From Devosia sp. (GTDB lineage Bacteria; Pseudomonadota; Alphaproteobacteria; Rhizobiales; Devosiaceae), in NCBI GenBank assembly GCA_028290245.1, contig JAQGKG010000386.1, positions 1-8,526 of the forward strand: a stretch of DNA of 8,526 nucleotides, written 5' to 3'. Every line of letters starts with the position of its first letter. The first letter of the stretch is position 1. The translations under genes were made by a program, and so were the position numbers. Below, in pieces: positions 1 to 5,737 of the stretch. The notes below the pieces were generated by a model. The model worked only from the letters and a program-made list of their open reading frames with translations. It was not told where the DNA came from and did not search any database.

Positions 1-626
1 TTTACGGTGCGCCACTTCGGTCGCCCGCCGACCTGCAGCAGCGAGTGATTAGCGAAAAACTCGATGAAGGTGCGAGCAGGGAAATCCAGCATGCCACGCG
101 AGGGAGTGGACCAGATGGCGGCTGAAATGGGCAGGATGTGGTCATCGATGAAAGCGCGGGAATAGCCGAAGCGCTCGAGGAACTGGCCGATGGAGACGTC
201 GTCCGAGCAAAGCTCCATCTGCTGCTCGGCCTCGCGGAAGAAGCGCATGATGTCGCTGACCAGCTTCCAGTGGCGCGGCCGGATGATGTTGCGGCGCTGC
301 CCGAACAGCCCCCACAGATATTCGCCGGAATATTCCATCCGGCCTTCGCCGACCGACACGGCAAAGCTCATGTAGGACGGCGTAGTCTCCACGTTGAGGT
401 GGTCGAAAAACGCCGACAAATTTCGATAATTCTTCTCGTTGTAGACGATGAAGCCCGTATCGACCGGCACAGGCCCATGAGGCGTGGGTGCCATCACCGT
501 GTTGCTATGGCCGCCGAGAACCGCATTTTTTTCGAACAGGGTGACGTTTTGCGTTTTGGAGAGCAGCCAGGCTGCCGACAGGCCAGAGATCCCAGATCCG
601 ATCACGGCGATAGTCGAAGCGGTCAT
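1..626 (-). CDS. FAD-dependent oxidoreductase, COG2907 type (N-terminal 208 residues, cut by window edge)
   Basis: The frame is open from an ATG at 624-626 to the left edge and gives 208 residues of a protein I expect to be about 430-450 long. It begins with a Rossmann dinucleotide-binding fold: GSGISG at residues 10-15 (GxGxxG), the acidic E32 at the end of beta-2 that would hold the FAD ribose, then GGHSNT at 38-43. This is the signature of the predicted NAD/FAD-binding amine-oxidase-like family COG2907. Members often sit beside DUF1365, cyclopropane-fatty-acid synthase-like methyltransferase and photolyase genes; in Rhodobacter sphaeroides such a cluster belongs to the RpoE-ChrR singlet-oxygen regulon and is tied to unsaturated, methylated or furan fatty acids (from memory). 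Those partners would lie beyond the left edge and cannot be checked. An AGGAG ribosome site at 637-641, 10 nt upstream, supports the start. The substrate is inferred only; the flavin fold is clear. Confidence 0.9.
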   Translation of the reverse strand, partial: MTASTIAVIGSGISGLSAAWLLSKTQNVTLFEKNAVLGGHSNTVMAPTPHGPVPVDTGFIVYNEKNYRNLSAFFDHLNVETTPSYMSFAVSVGEGRMEYSGEYLWGLFGQRRNIIRPRHWKLVSDIMRFFREAEQQMELCSDDVSIGQFLERFGYSRAFIDDHILPISAAIWSTPSRGMLDFPARTFIEFFANHSLLQVGGRPKWRTV

Positions 627-636
627 TTAGGCAATG

Positions 637-641
637 CTCCT
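637..641 (-). promoter_or_regulatory. Ribosome binding site of the FAD oxidoreductase gene
   Basis: AGGAG on the minus strand lies 10 nt before the ATG at 626. The spacing is at the long end of normal. It fixes the start codon together with the Rossmann motif that begins a few residues into the protein. Confidence 0.6.
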
Positions 642-654
642 GCGAAATATAACT

Positions 655-685
655 TATGTTACGCAGGCAGCAACGGACTGGATCA
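655..685 (-). promoter_or_regulatory. Candidate ECF11 (RpoE/ChrR-type) sigma factor promoter for the FAD oxidoreductase gene
   Basis: Read on the minus strand, TGATCC (680-685) is followed after 17 nt by GTAACA, with CGTAA at the junction. This resembles the RpoE promoter class of Rhodobacter and relatives, with a TGATCC -35 and a -10 of the CGTAA/TAAGA kind. A transcript would start near 650, leaving a leader of about 25 nt with the AGGAG ribosome site before the ATG at 626. The downstream gene belongs to a family known in that regulon, which supports the call. The motif match was made by eye and from memory. Confidence 0.5.
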
Positions 686-699
686 GTGCAAAGTTTCTT

Positions 700-2490
700 T
701 CACCCCTTGGGTTTAGCCATGTCGGTCAGGCGGAACTGAACCTGCTCGCGGCCCTGATAATGGTCGATCGAAAGGGCTCCGGCGAAATGATAGGCGGAGT
801 CAGGATCACGCAGCAAGGCATCACCCAAGGCAGTATTGGCTGCGCGGAAGGCGATGGCTTTAAGGCGGGCACCGTCTTCCGAAGTCAGGGTGAAGCTGAC
901 GTGGCCGCCTTTTCCGACGATCTGGGCATAGCGGGCGCGATGGGCGGGGAAGGCAAACAGCGGACCCGGGTTGCCCGAGCCGTAGGGGCCGGCGCGCTCA
1001 AGCGCATGCACCAGATCGAGCGTCGCGCCACGCGCCGTCAGCGCGGCATCGATGGGGAGCGCTGTCACGGCGCGGGCGGCGGTTACATCAAGCGACAGCT
1101 TTTCGTTCAGGAAAGCGCGGAACGGGCCAAGCTGGCCTGGCTTGATGCTGACACCCGCTGCCATGGCGTGGCCGCCACCCTTCGGAATGAGGCCAAGCTC
1201 TACCGCTTCGATGACGGCGCGACCGATGTCGACGCCGGGCAAGGAGCGTCCGGAACCCGTGCCGGTGCCGTCAGGCTGCAGGGCTATGGCGAAGGTGGGA
1301 CGTTCGAAACGATCCTTGAGGCGCGATGCGATGAGGCCGGCGACGCCGGGGTGCCAATTGGCTGAGGCGAGGACGAGGACGGGAGGGCCCTCCCCGCTGC
1401 CGATTTCCAGTTCGGCGACCGCAGTGGCTTCTTCGACGGCCTCGACCTCGATGCGCTGACGCTCGGTGTTCAGCTCGTCAAGCCGGGCAGCGATGACCAG
1501 CGCATGGTGCTCGTCGTCAACGGTCAGCAGTTCGGTGCCGAGAGCTGCGTTGCCGATACGGCCACCGGCGTTGATGCGCGGGCCGAGCAGGAAGCCCAAG
1601 TGGTAGGGATTGATCGGGCCACTGAGGCGCGCCGCCAGGGCCAAAGCCGCCATGCCCTTGTTGTCGCCGCGGCGGGCGACTTCGAGGCCGCGCACCACGA
1701 AGGCGCGGTTGAGGCCGGTGAGCGGGACGACGTCGCAGACGGTGGCGAGGGCGACCAGATCGAGCAGTTTCAGCAGGTCCGGCAGGCCGGTATCGCCGCG
1801 CTGGCGCAGGGCGCGGTTGACGGCGACGAGGACCATGAAGGTGACGCCCGCCGCGCAGAGGTAGCCGAGGCCGGAAATGTCATCGGGGCGGTTCGGATTG
1901 ACCAGCGCATTGGCGTTGGGCAGGTCGTGGTCGCTGAGATGATGGTCGATGACCAGCACATCGGCGCCGCGTCCGCGCGCATGGGCGATGGGCGCGAGGC
2001 TGGTGGTGCCGCAATCGAGGGTAATGATCAGCGTGGCGCCGGCATCGATCAGCTTGTCCATCGCCGCGATATTGGGGCCGTAGCCCTCAAAGATACGGTC
2101 GGGAATGTGGACCTGCGGCTCGATGCCGAAATGTCTGAGATATCGGGCCATCAACGCGCAAGAGCAGGCGCCATCGACGTCGTAGTCGCCAAACAGTGCC
2201 ACGGATTCATTGTCGGCAACGGCCTTGGCGATCCGGTCAGCCAGCGCGTCCATGGCCATCAGCGTCGAGGGATCGGGCATCAGGCCGCGAATGGTGGGTT
2301 CGAGATAGGTGTCGGCTTCGTCGATGCCGACGCCACGTCCGGCGAGAATGCGGGCAAGGATTTCCGAAATGCCGGTGCGCTGGGAGATGGCGGTGGCCGT
2401 CCGCGTACCGGCGATATCCAGACGGTCGGTCCAGGCCCGTCCGGTGAGGGACCGGGAGACGTCAAGAAATGATCGCGGCGCATCGAGCAT
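700..2490 (-). CDS. recJ: Single-stranded-DNA-specific exonuclease RecJ
   Basis: 596 residues, close to E. coli RecJ (577). RecJ degrades single-stranded DNA 5' to 3' in recombination and repair, for example RecFOR gap repair and mismatch repair. The DHH phosphoesterase motifs appear in order: GDYDVDG at 101-107 (metal-binding aspartates), DCG at 159-161, IDHH at 181-184 (the name motif) and VALATVCDVVPL at 246-257 with D253. GPRINAGGRIG at 303-313 follows. The DHHA1 part carries SGRS at 413-416 and GGGHAMAAG at 438-446, and GPYGSGNPGP at 501-510 marks the OB-fold region. All key residues are present. The ATG at 2490 is the only start between the in-frame upstream stop (the cupin gene's TAG at 2533-2535) and the conserved FLDVSRSLTGRAW stretch. 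No Shine-Dalgarno is visible in the 42-nt gap, so translation may be weak or coupled to the cupin gene. Confidence 0.97.
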   Translation of the reverse strand: MLDAPRSFLDVSRSLTGRAWTDRLDIAGTRTATAISQRTGISEILARILAGRGVGIDEADTYLEPTIRGLMPDPSTLMAMDALADRIAKAVADNESVALFGDYDVDGACSCALMARYLRHFGIEPQVHIPDRIFEGYGPNIAAMDKLIDAGATLIITLDCGTTSLAPIAHARGRGADVLVIDHHLSDHDLPNANALVNPNRPDDISGLGYLCAAGVTFMVLVAVNRALRQRGDTGLPDLLKLLDLVALATVCDVVPLTGLNRAFVVRGLEVARRGDNKGMAALALAARLSGPINPYHLGFLLGPRINAGGRIGNAALGTELLTVDDEHHALVIAARLDELNTERQRIEVEAVEEATAVAELEIGSGEGPPVLVLASANWHPGVAGLIASRLKDRFERPTFAIALQPDGTGTGSGRSLPGVDIGRAVIEAVELGLIPKGGGHAMAAGVSIKPGQLGPFRAFLNEKLSLDVTAARAVTALPIDAALTARGATLDLVHALERAGPYGSGNPGPLFAFPAHRARYAQIVGKGGHVSFTLTSEDGARLKAIAFRAANTALGDALLRDPDSAYHFAGALSIDHYQGREQVQFRLTDMAKPKG

Positions 2491-2532
2491 GGAGGCAGAG
2501 GTAGGCGATTTGGGAGACGGTGGGAAGGGTGC

Positions 2533-2994
2533 CTATAGCGACAGTGGTGGGCCGACGACTTCCATACCATGCTCGCGGCTCAGGGTGCGAAAATCCTCGG
2601 AGCGAGGATCGAGCAAGGAGTGGGCGAAAAAGGCTTCCATTGAGCCAGCAGGAAAGAAGGCCACCAGCAGCCTTGCGGTAGGCGTAAGGTTGAGGAAAGC
2701 ATGCGGCACGCCTTTGGGGCCGAGGATGGAATCGCCGGAGCCGAGCTCGTACAGCGCGTCGCCGATCTGGAAGCGGAAGCTGCCTTCCTGCACCAGGAAC
2801 CATTCATCCAACTCGTGATGATAGTGCAAAGGCGGGCCGCCATGCCCGCTGCGCACCGTATCGATTATAAAAATCTTGCCGCGGCTATCTTGGGTCGACA
2901 GCTTTGTGTCGAAACGACCGTTGAGAAATTGCACTGGTTGGTCGAAGCGGTCGGAGTCGCGCTGCACGAAAATGGCTGGATTGGCGGTGTCCAT
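2533..2994 (-). CDS. Small single-domain cupin protein
   Basis: 153 residues. Both cupin metal-binding motifs are intact: motif 1 runs over about 51-71 with H57, H59, E64 and G71 (G-x5-HxH-x4-E-x6-G pattern), and motif 2 over 87-102 with G87, P93, G95, H98 and N102. The protein therefore very likely folds as a beta-barrel with a His/His/Glu/His metal site. Substrate and activity cannot be read from the sequence; the family includes dioxygenases, isomerases and sugar- or signal-binding proteins. An upstream in-frame TTG at 3039 would add 15 residues. I prefer the ATG at 2994 because AGGTG (3001-3005) sits 6 nt before it and the added residues look like leader rather than protein. It lies 68 bp after glpX and 42 bp before recJ on the same strand, so it is probably co-transcribed. 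The link to either neighbour is unknown. Confidence 0.9.
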   Translation of the reverse strand: MDTANPAIFVQRDSDRFDQPVQFLNGRFDTKLSTQDSRGKIFIIDTVRSGHGGPPLHYHHELDEWFLVQEGSFRFQIGDALYELGSGDSILGPKGVPHAFLNLTPTARLLVAFFPAGSMEAFFAHSLLDPRSEDFRTLSREHGMEVVGPPLSL

Positions 2995-3005
2995 GGCTTG
3001 CACCT

Positions 3006-3021
3006 CATCGTCAAGACGATG
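3006..3021. repeat. Inverted repeat just upstream of the cupin ribosome site
   Basis: CATCGTC and GACGATG form a perfect 7-bp inverted repeat around two central bases, or a 6-bp hairpin with a tetraloop. It touches the AGGTG ribosome site (3001-3005) of the cupin gene. It could be a small operator, a translation-modulating hairpin, or chance. Confidence 0.3.
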
Positions 3022-3062
3022 CGCGTAGCGTCTGCTCAATGCCGACGGGCGTCAAGGCGCGC

Positions 3063-4049
3063 CTACCGCGCGTGTTGTGCCCTGATCCAGCGGACCGTCT
3101 GGCTCCAGCTGCGCATGACGATGGTGTTGGTTTCGACCGAGTTGCGGCGGAGGCGGATGCCGTCGAGCAGGGTGCCGTCGGTGACACCGGTGGCGGCGAC
3201 CAGTACGTCGCCGGACGCCAGTTCGGACACGTCGTAGATGCGGTTGGCGTCGGTGATGCCCATGGCGATGGCGCGTTCGCGCTTGGCCGGTGTGTCGAGG
3301 ATCAGCTTGCCCTGCATCTGGCCGCCGATGCAGCGCAGAGCCGCGGCGGCCAGCACGCCTTCGGGGGCACCGCCGGAGCCAAGATAGATGTCGATGCCAG
3401 TATCCTCGGTGTTAACCGCATGGATGACGCCGGCAATGTCGCCGTCACTGATCAGCTTGACGGCAACGCCGGTGGTACGCAGTTCTTCGATCAGGCCGGC
3501 ATGGCGTGGGCGATCGAGCACGATGGCGGTGATTTCGCTGAGCGGCACGCCCTTGGCCTTCGCCAGCGCCTTGACGTTGTCCGTGGCCGTCCAGTCGATA
3601 TGGACCGTGCCCGGCGCATATTCGGCGCCGATGGCGATCTTGTGCATGTAAACGTTGCGGGCGACGTTGAGCAGGCCGCCGCGCTCGGCCATGGCCAGCA
3701 CAACGATGGAATCGGGCTGGTTCTTGGCGCAGAGGGTGACGCCTTCGAGCGGATCGACCGCGATGTCGACCTCAGGCCCCTGCCCGTCGCCAACGTCCTG
3801 GCCGATGAACAGGTGATCGCATTCATGCTCTTCGCCTTCGCCGATGACGATGCGGCCGGAGATGGCGACGGTGTCGAGTTCGGACTTCATCGCCTTGACG
3901 GCGGCTTCGTCGGCGGCCTGTTCGTTGCCTTTGCCGCGCCATTCGGCGGCGGCAATGGCGGCGCGTTCGGTGACGCGCACGAGTTCAAGGGTCAGGCTGC
4001 GATGCAGATTGGCGGGGCTTTTGTCGCCCTCGACCTTGCTCAGTCTCAT
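3063..4049 (-). CDS. glpX: Class II fructose-1,6-bisphosphatase GlpX
   Basis: 328 residues, normal for the family. GlpX removes the 1-phosphate from fructose 1,6-bisphosphate in gluconeogenesis, in the cytosol, using divalent metal. Family blocks: WRGKGNEQAAD 37-47, GEGE 70-73, VDPLEG 98-103, VYM around Y134, LDRPRH 178-183, SDGDIAG 201-207 and GSGGAPEGVLAAAALRCIGG 224-243. The five metal ligands I recall from E. coli GlpX (D33, E57, D85, E88, E213) map to D47, E71, D99, E102 and E230, all present. Two positions are odd. V104 follows DPLEG where the family usually has a Thr thought to activate the attacking water, and E43/Q44 stand where a Lys is usual before the D47 block. The ATG is fixed by GGGAGGA at 4053-4059. 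The gene follows hom by 37 bp and shares its transcript unless the hairpin between them stops it. Confidence 0.95.
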   Translation of the reverse strand: MRLSKVEGDKSPANLHRSLTLELVRVTERAAIAAAEWRGKGNEQAADEAAVKAMKSELDTVAISGRIVIGEGEEHECDHLFIGQDVGDGQGPEVDIAVDPLEGVTLCAKNQPDSIVVLAMAERGGLLNVARNVYMHKIAIGAEYAPGTVHIDWTATDNVKALAKAKGVPLSEITAIVLDRPRHAGLIEELRTTGVAVKLISDGDIAGVIHAVNTEDTGIDIYLGSGGAPEGVLAAAALRCIGGQMQGKLILDTPAKRERAIAMGITDANRIYDVSELASGDVLVAATGVTDGTLLDGIRLRRNSVETNTIVMRSWSQTVRWIRAQHAR

Positions 4050-4052
4050 ATG

Positions 4053-4059
4053 TCCTCCC
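4053..4059 (-). promoter_or_regulatory. Ribosome binding site of glpX
   Basis: GGGAGGA on the minus strand lies 3 nt before the ATG at 4049, or 4 nt if the core is taken as GGAGG. It is the strongest Shine-Dalgarno in the window. Four of its bases (4056-4059) are paired in the intergenic hairpin. Confidence 0.7.
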
Positions 4060-4079
4060 GGGCCTGACTTGGCCCGGGA
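4056..4079 (-). promoter_or_regulatory. Hairpin between hom and glpX that includes part of the glpX ribosome site
   Basis: A perfect 9-bp stem (TCCCGGGCC at 4056-4064 against GGCCCGGGA at 4071-4079) closes a 6-nt loop. On the minus strand it starts 7 nt after the hom stop codon and ends inside the glpX Shine-Dalgarno GGGAGGA (4053-4059). No run of U follows, so it is a poor intrinsic terminator. It looks more like an mRNA element that limits or couples glpX translation, or an RNA-processing or stability element. Confidence 0.55.
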
Positions 4080-4086
4080 TCGGGTG

Positions 4087-5595
4087 TCAGAACGTTTCGA
4101 TCCGGATCAGTTGCGGCTCACCAACGATAAACCCATCAGCAGCGATCTGCGCAAGCGATTCACGTACCGATGATTCCAAAGTCTGTTGAGTGATCATCAC
4201 CACGGTGCGCGTCGGCGCGCCATCTGCCGACACTGCCTTAGCGTTCAAATCCGACCGCTGGATGACACTGTCGATGGAAATGCCCCGCTCGCCCATGCGC
4301 GTGGTGATCGCGGCGAGTGCGCCGGGCACGTCCTTGGCGTTGAGGCGAATGTAATAGCCGCCCTCATGAGCGCGCATCGGTGCCTGCTTGTAGGGCAGCA
4401 GTTCTTCGCTCGGCACGCCCAGCGGCGGCACGCGGGTGCCCCGCGCGATGTCGAGGATATCGGACAGCACAGACGACGCCGTCGGCGGGCCACCGGCGCC
4501 GGGGCCGGCAAGCAGCAGTTCATGGACATGGTCGGTTTCGAGCGCCACGGCGTTCATCACGCCATCGACGCCGGCAATGGCTGAGCCCTTTGGCACGAAG
4601 GTGGGATGCACGCGCTGCTCAATGCCTTCGTCGGTGCGCTGGGCGATGCCGAGCAGCTTGATCTTATAGCCCAGCTCGGCGGCGACCTTGATGTCATGCT
4701 GGGTGATGCGGGAAATGCCCTCGACGCGGATCTGGTCGGGCGCGATTTCGTAGCCGAAGCACAGCGTCGCGAGGATGGACAGCTTATGCGCGGTATCGAA
4801 GCCTTCGACGTCGAAGGTCGGGTCGGACTCGGCATAACCAAGCGCCTGGGCGTCCTTGAGGCAATCGGCGAAGCTGATGTCCTCGTTGCCCATGCGGGTC
4901 AGGATATAATTGCAGGTGCCGTTCATGATGCCATAGACCTTGGCGATCTTGGCCGAGCCGAGGCCCTCGCGCAGCGTCTTGATGACCGGAATGCCGCCGG
5001 CAACTGCCGCTTCAAAGCCGAGCTGGGCGCCGGATTCCTCGGCCATACGGGCCAGCGCCACGCCATGCTTTGCCAGCAGGGCTTTGTTGGCGGTCACGAC
5101 CGGACGGCCGATTTGCAGTGCCGCTTTCACGGCAGCAAAAGCCGGACCATCCTCGCCACCGATCAGTTCAACGAACAGGTCGATGCCGTCCGATTTAGCC
5201 AGCGCTACCGGATCGTCAAACCATTCGAGGCCGGAAATATCAATGCCGCGGTCGCGGGAACGCGAGCGTGCGGCAACGGCGGTGACCACAAGTTGGCGAC
5301 CGAGCTTTTTGGTAAGCTCGGCGCCATCCTTTTGCAGGATGCGCACCAGCGTCGCCCCAACATTGCCGAGACCGGCGACGCCGACACGCAAGGGTGCCTG
5401 GGCCTGGCCGTCGCCGAAGTCCTGCATCGCCTTGAGAATGCGCGTGCGCGTGTCGGAACGCGGCTCTCGGCCTTCGCGCAAGTCGAACACGAACAGCGGA
5501 TCGCCCGCCACTGTGCGGCCGAAACGGGTTGGCGTCCAACCCCGGGCTGAGATGAAAGTTTCGACGGCGTGGCGGAAGGAAGCGATGTCACTCAT
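4087..5595 (-). CDS. hom: Homoserine dehydrogenase with C-terminal ACT domain and an extra N-terminal domain
   Basis: 502 residues. The enzyme reduces aspartate semialdehyde to homoserine with NAD(P)H, the branch point to threonine and methionine. From residue 69 on it is a standard long-form enzyme: Rossmann motif GVAGLGNVG 72-80, TANKALLA 168-175 with K171, MNGTCNYIL 224-232, and the catalytic block around 256-271. There E256, D262, D267 and K271 match yeast Hom6 E208, D214, D219 and K223. An ACT domain (about 414-485, KDVPGALAAI) would bind an allosteric amino acid, probably threonine. Residues 1-65 are extra. They read as a short helical domain, with FISARGWTPTRFG, DPLFVFDLREGREPR and RTRILKAM, recalling small Cro/XRE-like DNA-binding proteins. 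M57 could be an internal start giving a normal-length enzyme, but its ribosome site is poor. The ATG at 5595 also lacks a clear Shine-Dalgarno. Confidence 0.96.
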   Translation of the reverse strand: MSDIASFRHAVETFISARGWTPTRFGRTVAGDPLFVFDLREGREPRSDTRTRILKAMQDFGDGQAQAPLRVGVAGLGNVGATLVRILQKDGAELTKKLGRQLVVTAVAARSRSRDRGIDISGLEWFDDPVALAKSDGIDLFVELIGGEDGPAFAAVKAALQIGRPVVTANKALLAKHGVALARMAEESGAQLGFEAAVAGGIPVIKTLREGLGSAKIAKVYGIMNGTCNYILTRMGNEDISFADCLKDAQALGYAESDPTFDVEGFDTAHKLSILATLCFGYEIAPDQIRVEGISRITQHDIKVAAELGYKIKLLGIAQRTDEGIEQRVHPTFVPKGSAIAGVDGVMNAVALETDHVHELLLAGPGAGGPPTASSVLSDILDIARGTRVPPLGVPSEELLPYKQAPMRAHEGGYYIRLNAKDVPGALAAITTRMGERGISIDSVIQRSDLNAKAVSADGAPTRTVVMITQQTLESSVRESLAQIAADGFIVGEPQLIRIETF

Positions 5596-5609
5596 GGTGG
5601 CGCATCTGC

Positions 5610-5637
5610 ATAGGAATTCGCCTAGCCGTCAATAGGA
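5610..5637 (-). repeat. Paired TCCTAT direct repeats upstream of hom
   Basis: TCCTAT occurs twice on the minus strand (5632-5637 and 5610-5615), 22 bp start to start, which is about two helical turns. The second copy ends 15 nt before the hom ATG. Such spacing suits a dimeric regulator on one DNA face, but six-base repeats also arise by chance. Confidence 0.2.
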
Positions 5638-5690
5638 GTTTGAACGGCAGTGCGGCCGGGCAAGGCTTTATTTTCGTTGTGGGAGAGTAG

Positions 5691-5711
5691 CCCTCGGGTC
5701 AAGCCCGAGGG
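5691..5711 (-). terminator. Strong intergenic hairpin after the aminotransferase gene, terminator-like without a U tract
   Basis: A perfect 8-bp stem (CCCTCGGG at 5691-5698, CCCGAGGG at 5704-5711) closes a 5-nt loop. It starts about 26 bp after the aminotransferase stop. On the minus strand it is followed by CTACTCTCCC rather than a T run, so it may protect or process the 3' end instead of terminating. Palindromes with a CGGGCTTGACCCG core are, as I recall, common between genes in Rhizobiales, so it may also be a dispersed repeat. Confidence 0.45.
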
Positions 5712-5737
5712 AACGGAAGCGGCAGGAAGACGTGGCG

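Noticed and set aside
1504..2472. Long plus-strand open frame opposite recJ
   Set aside because: It lies wholly within recJ, whose motifs are complete. Its product is rich in Gly, Ala, Asp and Val, as expected for antisense GC-rich DNA.
3055..3064. AGGCGCGCCT palindrome at the glpX stop codon
   Set aside because: A short GC palindrome (an AscI-type site) expected by chance at this base composition; nothing else marks it.
3039..4067. Plus-strand frame of 342 codons opposite glpX
   Set aside because: Antisense shadow of glpX, whose metal-binding residues are all in place.
4606..5550. Long plus-strand open frame opposite hom
   Set aside because: Antisense shadow of a fully conserved enzyme; no domain or ribosome site is seen.
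5603..5635. TTGACG upstream of hom as a housekeeping -35 box
   Set aside because: The hexamer 17 bp downstream is GCAGAT, a poor -10 match, and better matches sit at a spacing that is too short.
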